The notes: generated by a model not told the origin, from the letters alone. A stretch of 22,285 bases of DNA from an uncultured Rhodobacter sp. (GCA_937901435.1 CALGTJ010000270.1:1-22285), one strand, 5' to 3'. Shown: positions 9,258-16,769, counted from the stretch's first letter. Numbers and translations are program-made.

Positions 9258-9872
9258 ATGAGTATCCGATTTCGTGCGGCCGTGCTGGCCGCGTCGATTG
9301 GCTTGTGTGCCCTCAACGCCCCTGCGGTCGAGGCAGCCCAACTGACCAGCATAAAGGTCACCGAGGCCGCCAAGGTTCCGGCGATGCGCCCGGACTGGCC
9401 GATCCCGCGCGAGGCCAATCAGGTGTTTTACCTGCAACGCTCCAGCAATTCAAATACGGTGGTCTACACCGCCCTGTTTGACGCGGCCGGCAATCTTGAC
9501 CCCAAACGTCCCGCGCAGGTCTATTGGCGTCGCTACAATACCGATGGCGTGCGCAAGGCCCTCAAATCAATCGAGCGCCGCTTTGCCTATGGGTTCAACA
9601 CCCGCAAGACAAACAATCCCGGCGAATTCATCATGACCCTGAAACCGCTGCCGGAAAAGCCCATGCTGCTGCGCCAGACAGGCCCTGGCAAGGCAGACCT
9701 TTATGGCAAGATCGGCGGCAAAACCGTGCGTGTCGTCTATGCCTATGTGACGCTGGACGAGAGCGGAATGATCCCCAAGGTCACCGATTTGTCGCTGCAT
9801 GGCATAGACCCGGCCACAGGGCGCGCCATAAGCGAGACTTTTCGCGTCAACGGGGGCGCAATCCGGCAATAA
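9258..9872 (+). CDS. Secreted DUF4833-like protein
   Basis: This 204-residue protein has a clear Sec signal peptide (cleavage around VEA-AQ, residues 24-28) and no further membrane segment, so it should be periplasmic or outer-membrane associated. The mature part contains NQVFYLQRSSNSNTVVY, VYWRRYNTDGVRKAL and ERRFAYGF, which I recognise as the pattern of DUF4833 proteins. No biochemical function is known to me for that family. The gene lies 17 bp after the oxoamine synthase stop with a GAAAGGA ribosome site, so it is translated from the same operon. Its place between the first two biosynthetic genes suggests a role in handling or presenting the lipid outside the inner membrane. That role is inference. 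The family assignment is from memory of the motif and should be verified by profile search. Confidence 0.7.
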   Translation: MSIRFRAAVLAASIGLCALNAPAVEAAQLTSIKVTEAAKVPAMRPDWPIPREANQVFYLQRSSNSNTVVYTALFDAAGNLDPKRPAQVYWRRYNTDGVRKALKSIERRFAYGFNTRKTNNPGEFIMTLKPLPEKPMLLRQTGPGKADLYGKIGGKTVRVVYAYVTLDESGMIPKVTDLSLHGIDPATGRAISETFRVNGGAIRQ

Positions 9873-9940
9873 CGGGCTGGTGTCCACCCCCCCCGCATGG
9901 CAGACACGGGCCAAACAAATAGACACAGATCGAGGGACTC

Positions 9941-11035
9941 ATGGGCTCACCCATTCGCACCGCCATTGCCGGGGTTGGCAACTGCGCCAGTTCGCTGGTT
10001 CAGGCCATTTCGTATTGCAAAGTGAAGGGCGATGATGCCATCGGCGTCAGCTTTCCCACGCTGGGTGGTTACCGCCCCGAGGACATCCAGATCGTCGCAG
10101 GGTTTGATGTGGATGCGCGCAAGGTCAACCGCCCCATCGGCGAGGCTGTCATGGCCGCGCCAAACTGCACAGAGGTGTTCTGGGACAAGCTGGACGACCA
10201 GCCCGCAACCGTCCACCGTGGCCCCGATCTGGATGGTGTGTCGTCCTTTATGCGAAACCAGGCACCAGAGCTTAGCTTTGTGCCCTCTGACGTCACCCCA
10301 CTGACCGCTGACGAAGTGGTCGAGGCGCTCAAGGCCGCACAGGCCGAGGTGCTGATCATCTTCCTGCCCGTCGGCTCTCCACAAGCGGTTGAATTTTATG
10401 CCGACTGCGCCCTGCGCGCGGGCTGCGCCGTGGTCAACGGCATCCCCGTTTTCCTTGCCTCCAACCCGGTCTGGGCCAAGAAATTCAAGGACGCGGGCCT
10501 GCCGCTGATCGGTGATGACTTCAAGGCACAGTTCGGCGCCACCGTTGTTCACCGCACATTGGCCCATCTGGCCGACATGCGCGGCGTCAAGCTGGACCGC
10601 ACGTATCAGTTGAACGTTGGTGGCAATACCGACTTTCTCAACATGATGGACATGGACCGCCTCGCGATGAAACGCGAGTCAAAGACCGAGGCCGTGCAGG
10701 CGGCGCTGGACACCCGTCTGGGCGACGGTGACATCCGCATCGGCCCGTCAGACTATGTGCCGTGGCTGCATGACCGCAAGGTCGCCTATGTCCGCCTAGA
10801 GGGTCGCCTGCTGGGTGGTCCGCGCACCTCGATGGAGGTCCGCCTCGAGGTCGAAGACAGCCCCAACGCCGCCGCCATGGCAATCTCTGCGATCCGCTGT
10901 GCGCGCATTGCCCGCGAAAAAGGCATGACAGGGGCCATTGAGGACGCCAGCGCCTTTTTATTCAAACACCCACCCGTGCAGTTTGAGGACAGCATCGCCT
11001 ATGACCGCCTGCTTGCCTTTGCGGGCGACAAGTAA
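9941..11035 (+). CDS. ino1: Myo-inositol-1-phosphate synthase
   Basis: This NAD-dependent synthase of 364 residues converts glucose-6-phosphate to inositol-3-phosphate (1L-myo-inositol 1-phosphate). It is the short, actinobacterial-type form (Mycobacterium Ino1 is 367 residues) and the resemblance is strong. The N-terminal NAD loop is IAGVGNCASSLVQ (9-21). Other shared motifs are VAGFDVDARKV, RGPDLDGV, LPVGS, NGIPVFLASNPVWAKKF, GDDFKAQFGAT, LNVGGNTDFLNM and IGPSDYVPWLHDRKVAYVRL, which form the substrate pocket and C-terminal domain. The ATG follows CGAGGGA. Inositol synthesis is uncommon in alphaproteobacteria. Its position inside a lipid operon, followed by genes that could activate and transfer inositol phosphate, points to inositol-containing lipids rather than a compatible solute. 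Confidence 0.93.
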   Translation: MGSPIRTAIAGVGNCASSLVQAISYCKVKGDDAIGVSFPTLGGYRPEDIQIVAGFDVDARKVNRPIGEAVMAAPNCTEVFWDKLDDQPATVHRGPDLDGVSSFMRNQAPELSFVPSDVTPLTADEVVEALKAAQAEVLIIFLPVGSPQAVEFYADCALRAGCAVVNGIPVFLASNPVWAKKFKDAGLPLIGDDFKAQFGATVVHRTLAHLADMRGVKLDRTYQLNVGGNTDFLNMMDMDRLAMKRESKTEAVQAALDTRLGDGDIRIGPSDYVPWLHDRKVAYVRLEGRLLGGPRTSMEVRLEVEDSPNAAAMAISAIRCARIAREKGMTGAIEDASAFLFKHPPVQFEDSIAYDRLLAFAGDK

Positions 11036-11073
11036 GCCCTGATGGGTCGGGGCCTCTTGCAAAGCCGCGCTTT

Positions 11074-11880
11074 ATGAGCGGCCCCGCCTTTATCACCGGA
11101 GGCTCTAGCGGGATCGGGTTGGAACTGGCCCGTGCGCTGGCCAAACGCGGCCACCCCATCGCGCTTTTTGCCCGCAATGCCGGACGGTTACAGGACGCAG
11201 TTCGTGTGCTCAAGGCAGAGATTCCCGACGCCATGATCCTCGCCTTTCCCGCCGATGTGGGGGACCGCGCGCAGATCACAACCGCCGTGCAAACCGCGAT
11301 CAGTCAGCTTGGCGCGCCCGCTTGGGCCATCGCCAACGCAGGCCTTGCAGAACCGGGCGCGTTCCTGACCCAGCCGCTCGAGGCCCATGAGGCGCAGATG
11401 CAGACCAATTACATGGGCGCGCTCTATTTCGCTCATGCGGTTGCGCCTGCAATGGCCGCACAGGATGGCAATCCGGGGGGCAAGCTGGTCTTTGTTTCGT
11501 CTGGTGCCGCGTTCTTTGGCATCTATGGCTATAGCGCCTATGCGCCCTCGAAATTCGCCCTGCGCGGGCTGGCAGAGGTGTTGCGCGTCGAACTCAAACC
11601 CCATGACATATCCGTGACACTGGCCTATCCGCCCGACACGCAGACCCCCATGCTGGCCGCCGAAGAGGCCAGCAAACCCGCCGTCACAAAGGAAATCACG
11701 GCCAGCGGCGGCGTCTGGAGCGCGGCGGACGTGGCGCAGCTGATCGTCAAACGCGCCGCCAAAGGGCGCTTTACCGTCGCCCCCGGCGCTCAGATGCGCG
11801 CATTGCTGGCCCTGCACTCGATCCTCGCCCCGGCCCTGCGGTTTTGGCAAGGCACCATCGTGCGCAAACATACCCGCTAA
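11074..11880 (+). CDS. SDR resembling 3-ketodihydrosphingosine reductase
   Basis: This is a classical short-chain dehydrogenase of 268 residues. It has the cofactor loop TGGSSGIG (8-15), NAG (88-90), the catalytic serine in VSSGAAFFG (142-143) and Y156/K160 in YSAYAPSK. The segment SKFALRGLAEVLRVELKP followed by VTLAYPPDTQTPM closely follows human and yeast 3-ketodihydrosphingosine reductase (KDSR/Tsc10), whose SKFA-RGLAE and AYPPDT-TP blocks are characteristic of that subfamily. The C-terminus (about 232-262) is hydrophobic and may sit on the membrane. The predicted reaction is NADPH-dependent reduction of 3-ketosphinganine, made by the first gene of the operon, to sphinganine. It starts 38 bp after ino1 with no strong ribosome site and stops 3 bp before the next gene. 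Caulobacter CerR is described as a different kind of reductase, so this would be a KDSR-like alternative. Confidence 0.78.
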   Translation: MSGPAFITGGSSGIGLELARALAKRGHPIALFARNAGRLQDAVRVLKAEIPDAMILAFPADVGDRAQITTAVQTAISQLGAPAWAIANAGLAEPGAFLTQPLEAHEAQMQTNYMGALYFAHAVAPAMAAQDGNPGGKLVFVSSGAAFFGIYGYSAYAPSKFALRGLAEVLRVELKPHDISVTLAYPPDTQTPMLAAEEASKPAVTKEITASGGVWSAADVAQLIVKRAAKGRFTVAPGAQMRALLALHSILAPALRFWQGTIVRKHTR

Positions 11881-11883
11881 GCC

Positions 11884-12783
11884 ATGACCCTGACCACAGC
11901 CCCCCTTGCTATCACTTGTTTCGCTTTACTTGCAGCGGGTTATGCGCTGTTCTTCATACTCGCCCGCCAGCCCCGCCTTGCGCCCGTCATCCGCGAGGCA
12001 TGGCCGATTCTGCACATCGAGACCCTGATCGTCACCGTTGTGGCCGGATCAATCTGGATCGGCGGTTGGGTGCTTACGGCGGTGCTGCTGGCCCATGCGA
12101 TCCGGGTCGGGTTCGAGGTCACCAAGGTCACCGCCCTGCGCGGCGTGACCCCGCCACCGCTTGTCGTCGGTCTGGGCATCGCGGCGTTCAGTGGTTTGGC
12201 CGCGCTGCTGCCTCTGACCCTGATCTGCGCGCTGGGACTTGCGGGCGTGATCCTGTGTCTTGGCGTTTTGAAATTCGGTTCTCTGCATCCGAAATCCCGC
12301 TATTCCATCGCACTGGACGTTCTGGCCTTTCCGCTGTTGCCGCTGATCGTCTTTACCGCCGCCGGGATGCAAGGCAGCGTTGGGGTCTGGCTGTTGCTGG
12401 CCTTCATCCTTGTGGAAACCTTTGACAGCTATGCGCTTTTGGGCGGCAAGCTGTTTGGTAAAAGGCTGGCCTTTCCGCTGCTCAGCCCCAAGAAGACCAT
12501 CGAGGGGCTGGTGATCGGCGCGGCCATGTTGATGCTTACCGCCGCCGGACTGGGGGCGCTTCTGGGCGATATCCCAATCTGGACCAGCGCCGCCATCGCC
12601 TTGTTCACAGGCGCGCTGACCCTGACCGGAGACCTCGCTGCCTCGCGCCTCAAACGCGCTAGCGGAGTCAAGGATTTCCCGGTTGTCCTGCCCCATCAGG
12701 GAGGCCTGCTGGACACCACTGACGCATGGATCGCCACTGCGGCGGGGCTGATCGCGCTGGCCGCCTTCACCGGCTTGGCCTGA
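11884..12783 (+). CDS. CdsA-like phosphatidate cytidylyltransferase family protein
   Basis: This is an integral membrane protein of 299 residues with about eight hydrophobic helices. It carries the CTP-dependent cytidylyltransferase signature of CdsA: SRLKRASGVKDFP (254-266) then LPHQGGLLDTTDA (269-281). The canonical arginine after the first D of D-R-x-D is replaced by T (D277-T-T-D280). The upstream half of the site, ETFDSYALLGGKLFGK with SPKKTIEG (201-208), is also intact. CdsA makes CDP-diacylglycerol from phosphatidic acid. Here the enzyme may instead activate a sphingolipid phosphate or supply CDP-lipid to the nearby CDP-alcohol transferase. It is almost certainly a paralogue of the housekeeping cdsA, which in alphaproteobacteria usually sits in the uppS-cdsA-dxr cluster. 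It is translated directly behind the reductase gene with a 3-bp gap. Confidence 0.82.
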   Translation: MTLTTAPLAITCFALLAAGYALFFILARQPRLAPVIREAWPILHIETLIVTVVAGSIWIGGWVLTAVLLAHAIRVGFEVTKVTALRGVTPPPLVVGLGIAAFSGLAALLPLTLICALGLAGVILCLGVLKFGSLHPKSRYSIALDVLAFPLLPLIVFTAAGMQGSVGVWLLLAFILVETFDSYALLGGKLFGKRLAFPLLSPKKTIEGLVIGAAMLMLTAAGLGALLGDIPIWTSAAIALFTGALTLTGDLAASRLKRASGVKDFPVVLPHQGGLLDTTDAWIATAAGLIALAAFTGLA

Positions 12784-12875
12784 CCGGGCGCACGCATGGC
12801 GCAAACCTGTTTGAACCTTGCCCCGCTTCGCCGCAAACTGCCCACAATGCAAAGCCCCCGTCATAAGGCCCAAAG

Positions 12876-14123
12876 ATGAGAGCCAACCCGATGAGCCGCC
12901 TGCTGGGCAAGCGGACCCTGCGCACGGTGCTGGGTCTGCTGGTGCTGATCGAGGCGATTTTCATGGCCGAAAGCTTTACCACGCTGATGGAAACCGTGGT
13001 GCGCAATGGCGGCAGCGTCTGGGATCTGGCGTTGCTGCTGTCCCTGAAAACGCCCGAAGTGATTGATTTTGCCCTGCCGCTGGCGCTGCTGATCGGGATC
13101 TATTTCGCCATTATCGGCGCGCGCGAAGAGAACGAGCTGATCGTCTGCGCCGCCGCTGGCGTGTCCTGGACCGCCATCCCGCGCTTTGCCCTGCTGCTGG
13201 GTCTGGTCGGTTTCGTGGCCAGCATCGTGGTGGCGGGCTATCTGACGCCAGCGGCCAAATACACCCAGCGCATCGCAACGCATTATCTGGAATCAAAGCG
13301 CATCATCGCCGAGATCACCGATCCTTCTCCCAAAAACACCATTCGCCAGATTGATGGCCGCACGATCATCGCCACGCCCCCCGACACAGAGACGGCGGTG
13401 CGGGGCAATCTGTTGATCTTTGAACCCGACCGGGGCGATGGCTGGCGCGTCAGTCAGGCCGATGACTGGACCGTGCAAGAGGGCGAGGACGGGGCCTATG
13501 TGGTCGTGCTCAAAAGCTTTCGCGATTATGCCGGGCGCAGTATCGATCCGGCGAGGGATCTGGACGATAGCGGGGCCAGTAATGGGGCCAGAGATGAGGC
13601 CCGAGATGGAACCAGTAGTGGCTTGGGCGAAACCGATGGCAGCCTGCGCCGCCAGCTTCAGATGATGCGAATGACCGTGAACAACCTCTCGCTGGATTTC
13701 GAGCTTGAGGGGCTGATCAAGGCTGTCGATCTGGCGCGCTCTGATAGCGAGCGTGTGCTGATCGGGACGGCTGTTCTGCGCCAGATGTTCGCCGCGCAAC
13801 CCGACGCAGCCCCGCTTAACCGCCGCTTTGGCGAGATGATCGGGCGCGCCCTGCTGTGTCCCTTCGCCGCCCTTCTGGCGGTGGCGGCGGCGGCGTTTTC
13901 CGGCAAGGCCTGGGGGCGGTTTCTGGCGCTGCCCGGCGCGGTCATTCTGGTGATGAGCGCGGATATCGCCGCGCGCACGGTGTTGGGTGATGCCACAGCG
14001 GGCGGCGTTGCGGCGTTCTGGGGCACAAGCGGCGCGATGGCCCTCGCCCTTTTGGCAGTACCGCTGATCTATATCCTCAAACGGCGCGAGACGATGATCG
14101 CCCCGGAACGGGGGCGCGGATGA
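12876..14123 (+). CDS. LptF/LptG-family permease (LptF-like paralogue)
   Basis: This 415-residue inner-membrane protein has the YjgP/YjgQ (LptF/LptG) layout. Three helices lie near residues 14-38, 60-84 and 100-128. A periplasmic beta-rich domain spans about 130-310, and three helices fill the C-terminal 100 residues. TPEVIDFALPLALLIG and REENELIVCAAAGVSW are the conserved features of the helix 2/3 region. In LPS export, LptF and LptG with the LptB ATPase pull lipid A out of the inner membrane. Here the gene lies in a sphingolipid neighbourhood, not beside lptD-surA-pdxA, so a dedicated lipid exporter is inferred. A tetrapeptide repeat (residues 233-252) interrupts the periplasmic domain. The ATG at 12891 is an alternative start. 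The stop overlaps the next gene's ATG (ATGA). No LptB-like ATPase is encoded here. Confidence 0.85.
   Translation: MRANPMSRLLGKRTLRTVLGLLVLIEAIFMAESFTTLMETVVRNGGSVWDLALLLSLKTPEVIDFALPLALLIGIYFAIIGAREENELIVCAAAGVSWTAIPRFALLLGLVGFVASIVVAGYLTPAAKYTQRIATHYLESKRIIAEITDPSPKNTIRQIDGRTIIATPPDTETAVRGNLLIFEPDRGDGWRVSQADDWTVQEGEDGAYVVVLKSFRDYAGRSIDPARDLDDSGASNGARDEARDGTSSGLGETDGSLRRQLQMMRMTVNNLSLDFELEGLIKAVDLARSDSERVLIGTAVLRQMFAAQPDAAPLNRRFGEMIGRALLCPFAALLAVAAAAFSGKAWGRFLALPGAVILVMSADIAARTVLGDATAGGVAAFWGTSGAMALALLAVPLIYILKRRETMIAPERGRG
13572..13631 (+). repeat. 12-bp tandem repeat inside the lptF-like gene
   Basis: Five consecutive 12-bp units, degenerate towards the end (GGGGCCAGTAAT, GGGGCCAGAGAT, GAGGCCCGAGAT, GGAACCAGTAGT, GGCTTGGGCGAA), encode GASN-GARD-EARD-GTSS-GLGE. 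The unit length keeps the reading frame. The segment is hydrophilic and low-complexity, probably an exposed loop of the periplasmic domain. Confidence 0.8.
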
Positions 14124-15241
14124 CCCGCCTCAATGCGCTGCAATCCGCACTTTTCGGGATCGCCACGCGCCGCGCGGTGGTCGATTACCTGCGTATGGTG
14201 GCGTTGATCCTGTTTATCCTGATCGCGATTGCCTGGACGATTGATCTGGCACAGTACCTGCCCCGGATCCGCGAAAAAGCCACAGCAGAGGGTACCCCCC
14301 TGTGGCAGATCCTCTTGCCCTATCTGACCTATCGCAGCGCCGACATGGTCGCGCGGATGCTGGCGATGGCCTGTTTCTTTGGCGTGTTTCTGGCCGAGAT
14401 CGCCCGGCGCATCCGGCTGGAAACCGTTATTCTTACCGCTGCGGGGGCTGGCCCGGCCCGGATGCTGAGTGCGGTGCTGATCTTTGGACTGATGATGGGC
14501 GCGCTTAATCATATGCTGGAAACCCGCTGGCGACCTGCCGCTGTCAGCGCGCAGGTGCAACTGGGCCTTGGGGCCTATGCGGGGCGGTTTCGCACCGTCT
14601 GGATCAATGAATATGCGTGGTTCATGAGCCCGGATATGGCGATCCGGGCGCAGGTCTTGCGGGCCGATCCTCCGGCCCTGCGCGATGTGCTGATCTTCAC
14701 CGGGCTGCGAGAGCCGCGGCTCACCGATATCTATGCGGTGGACCATGTGCGCCCGGCAGAGCGGCCAAAGGACTGGTATCTGGAGGGGGTCGAACAATGG
14801 GACGCGGGCGCAGGCCGCGCCACCAGCCAAGGGGTCGACGATCTGATCCTGAGTCTTGACCTGACACCCGAAGAGCTGATCCATTACGGCGTTCCCGGCT
14901 TTTACCTGCCGACAGCGCCATTGTATCAACTGGCCAGCGTGCAGGATCCCGTGACCTCGACCGGTGCACAGGTGGCGCTGTGGCGGCGGCGCACCGTCTG
15001 GATGCTGCCCGGTGCCTTGGCCCTGCTTGCCGTCTGCCTGTCGCATCTGGGATATTCCGGGCGACAGGCGCAATACGCCAAACTGATCGCGCTGGCCGTG
15101 CTTGGCTACGCCGCCGTGGTGTCGATCAAAGTCCTCTGGGCGGTCGGAGAGTTGGGTGGCCTCGCCCCTTGGCTGGCGGCCAGCGGCTCTGGCCTCGCCA
15201 TCCTTGCCCTCAGCGCGGTCTTGGTCTGGCGAAAGATATGA
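14120..15241 (+). CDS. LptF/LptG-family permease (LptG-like paralogue)
   Basis: This is the second YjgP/YjgQ-family permease, 373 residues, starting in an ATGA overlap with the preceding one. It is therefore almost certainly its translationally coupled partner. Helices are visible near residues 22-45 (VVDYLRMVALILFILIAIAW), 70-95 and 100-130. A periplasmic domain spans about 130-285, with three C-terminal helices after WRRRTVWMLPGALALLAVC. SADMVARMLAMACFFGVFLAEI and RLETVILTAAGAGPARML correspond to the conserved helix 2/3 region. The pair would form an ABC-type extractor once joined by an ATPase, possibly the cell's general LptB. The substrate is inferred from context to be the sphingolipid made by this cluster. 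The small 5' and 3' neighbours encode secreted proteins that could continue the path. Confidence 0.84.
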   Translation: MTRLNALQSALFGIATRRAVVDYLRMVALILFILIAIAWTIDLAQYLPRIREKATAEGTPLWQILLPYLTYRSADMVARMLAMACFFGVFLAEIARRIRLETVILTAAGAGPARMLSAVLIFGLMMGALNHMLETRWRPAAVSAQVQLGLGAYAGRFRTVWINEYAWFMSPDMAIRAQVLRADPPALRDVLIFTGLREPRLTDIYAVDHVRPAERPKDWYLEGVEQWDAGAGRATSQGVDDLILSLDLTPEELIHYGVPGFYLPTAPLYQLASVQDPVTSTGAQVALWRRRTVWMLPGALALLAVCLSHLGYSGRQAQYAKLIALAVLGYAAVVSIKVLWAVGELGGLAPWLAASGSGLAILALSAVLVWRKI

Positions 15242-15369
15242 CGCCGATGCTGCAATCGCTGCTTACTGACTGGGCTGGCGAAACGGCTGGTAAACTGGGA
15301 TCAGATATGCGTTCGTAAGTCATCTTGGCCCAAAACGACCCGCCAAAAGACATTTCAAGAGGATAATCC

Positions 15370-15879
15370 ATGTTCAAATCGATTCCTTTGCGGGCCATTT
15401 GTGCCGCCCTGACCTTTTCCATCGCTTCACCCAGTGACGCACAGCAGGCCGGATACACCGTCACGACCCCCAGCGCAGTCATCGAGATCGGGGTCTCGAT
15501 GGCGGTGACGGTGACCCTTGGGACGCCGTTTTCCGAGTTGTCGATCGCCAATCCAGAGATTGCCGATATTTCGTCCCTGTCAGAGACCCAGCTGTATCTC
15601 TTGGGCAAGACCATAGGCAAAACGACCCTGACCGTGATGCGAGAGCAGCAGGACGTCTTTGACGTGACCGACTACACGATTGTGGTCTTTCGCGAAATCA
15701 CGCCCTTACAAACCTTTCTGGCCGGGGCCGCACCCAGCGTCGATCTGAGCCGCGACGGGGTTACCGTGACGGCCAAGGGCTGTGTTGACACTCCGCGCGC
15801 CGCTGCTGCGGCGGAGCGTGTGACCCGTGAGCTGGAAACCTGGGGCTATGTGACCCTCGCCGATATCGGGGCCTGCTGA
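15370..15879 (+). CDS. Small secreted protein with pilus/secretin N-terminal domain
   Basis: This 169-residue protein has a Sec signal peptide (cleavage near SDA-QQ, residue 24). It corresponds to the N-terminal domain of CpaC/RcpA-type Tad pilus secretins. The pattern is a beta-strand repeat ending in NPEIADIS (61-68) and LYLLGKTIGKTTLTVM (75-90). A BON-like half follows (PSVDLSRDGVTVTAKG through ERVTRELETWGY). There is no secretin barrel domain, so it cannot form a pore by itself. Two cysteines (C138 and the last residue C169) could form a disulfide. The ribosome site is AGAGGA. The gene ends the plus-strand run, 128 bp after the permease pair, with no Tad pilus genes around. It may be a periplasmic adaptor for lipid transport or an unrelated passenger; the function is unknown. 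Confidence 0.75.
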   Translation: MFKSIPLRAICAALTFSIASPSDAQQAGYTVTTPSAVIEIGVSMAVTVTLGTPFSELSIANPEIADISSLSETQLYLLGKTIGKTTLTVMREQQDVFDVTDYTIVVFREITPLQTFLAGAAPSVDLSRDGVTVTAKGCVDTPRAAAAAERVTRELETWGYVTLADIGAC

Positions 15880-15889
15880 GGTCCATGGT

Positions 15890-15959
15890 GTTATGACCCG
15901 ACTCTCTTGACCCAACGCTCTTGACCAAAATCTCTTGACCACAATCTCTCGGCCCCCAA
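15890..15959 (+). repeat. 14-bp tandem repeat containing TTGACC
   Basis: Three good units (15904-15917, 15918-15931, 15932-15945; core CTCTTGACC) are flanked by one diverged unit on each side. The repeat lies just after the stop codon of the pilus-domain gene, in the convergent gap before the minus-strand nucleotidyltransferase. A run of eight G follows at 15977-15984. There is no obvious terminator. Confidence 0.75.
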
Positions 15960-16019
15960 GCCTGCTCCTCTGTGGCGGGGGGGGACAGGCCGGAAGATCA
16001 GCACATCCAAGGTCACATC

Positions 16020-16769
16020 TTATAACCGCGCCTGCCGCGCTGCGGCCACCTTGGGGGCCACCTCTGCCTCGGCGCGGGCCAGCATCTGTTCGTCATCCAC
16101 CTCGGCCCATGGCAGATCCGGGATCAACATGCATTCCATCGGCATCGCCTTGAGCAATTCCACAAGCCCCGCCTCGTAATGCTCTGCCGGATCACGCGCC
16201 AGAACTGCCTGCGCGGCCTCTCGCATCAGGGGCAAGGCCTCTGCCGTCAGCCCGGAAATCCCGACCATTTCGCCAAAAGGCGTGTCGGCCTGTGCCGCGC
16301 GGTTCTTTGAAATCAGCCGCATATGCGGTGCGCCGTCTGTCGCCGGATCTGTCCAGACATAGACCTCGTCCCCCGCGCCCGTCGGCCCGGACACCACAAA
16401 GCGGTTCCGGGTTCCGTCAATCGGATCAAGGGCTTGCGGGGCATAGATCAAGTCGCTTTCCAGAATGGCAATCGGCCCCTCTACATGCTCCAGCGCCGTG
16501 ACAAGCGTGCGCAGGCTGCCGGTCGTGGCGTAGATCGGGTTGTGGATCAACTCGACGTCACTGTCGCCAAAGACCGCCTCGTATTGCTCTGCCAGATGCC
16601 CGGTCACCAGTACGATGCGCGCCGCCCCCCAGTGGCGCAGCGAGGCTACCGATTGCTCTGTCAGGCGCGCGCCGCCAAGGGTCAAAAGCCCCTTTGGCGT
16701 CAACTGACCCCGAGGCCCCATCCGCACGCCCAGCCCTGCCGCCAGAATAACCGCTGTGATACCTGACAT
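16020..16769 (-). CDS. Nucleotidyltransferase, candidate CTP:inositol-1-phosphate cytidylyltransferase
   Basis: This 249-residue protein is a sugar-phosphate/choline-phosphate nucleotidyltransferase (GT-A fold). It has the nucleotide loop LAAGLGVRMGP (9-19) with PKGLL (K26). NPIYATTGSLRTL (77-89) and the metal-binding ESD (D106) follow. WAEVDDEQML (221-230) is the C-terminal metal/substrate motif of LicC- and IPCT-type cytidylyltransferases. A good GGAGA ribosome site supports the ATG. Given inositol-phosphate synthase upstream and a CDP-alcohol transferase divergently transcribed next door, the likely product is CDP-inositol. That pair exists as a fused IPCT-DIPPS protein in hyperthermophiles making di-inositol phosphate. 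Other substrates (phosphocholine, glycerol- or hexose-phosphate) remain possible. It is divergent from the transferase with an 86-bp shared upstream region. Confidence 0.78.
   Translation of the reverse strand: MSGITAVILAAGLGVRMGPRGQLTPKGLLTLGGARLTEQSVASLRHWGAARIVLVTGHLAEQYEAVFGDSDVELIHNPIYATTGSLRTLVTALEHVEGPIAILESDLIYAPQALDPIDGTRNRFVVSGPTGAGDEVYVWTDPATDGAPHMRLISKNRAAQADTPFGEMVGISGLTAEALPLMREAAQAVLARDPAEHYEAGLVELLKAMPMECMLIPDLPWAEVDDEQMLARAEAEVAPKVAAARQARL

Noticed and set aside
12049..12873. A 274-codon minus-strand open frame opposite the CdsA-like gene
   Set aside because: Gln/Gly/Arg-rich shadow without hydrophobic pattern; the plus-strand reading carries the full cytidylyltransferase signature.
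14069..15073. A 334-codon minus-strand open frame opposite the LptG-like gene
   Set aside because: Low-complexity His/Gln/Arg-rich translation without motifs; the coupled ATGA overlap and membrane-domain pattern prove the plus-strand gene.
15238..15318. A 26-codon frame starting in an ATGA overlap with the LptG-like stop
   Set aside because: The overlap is suggestive, but the peptide has no recognisable feature and no family. It is too short to separate from chance without conservation data.
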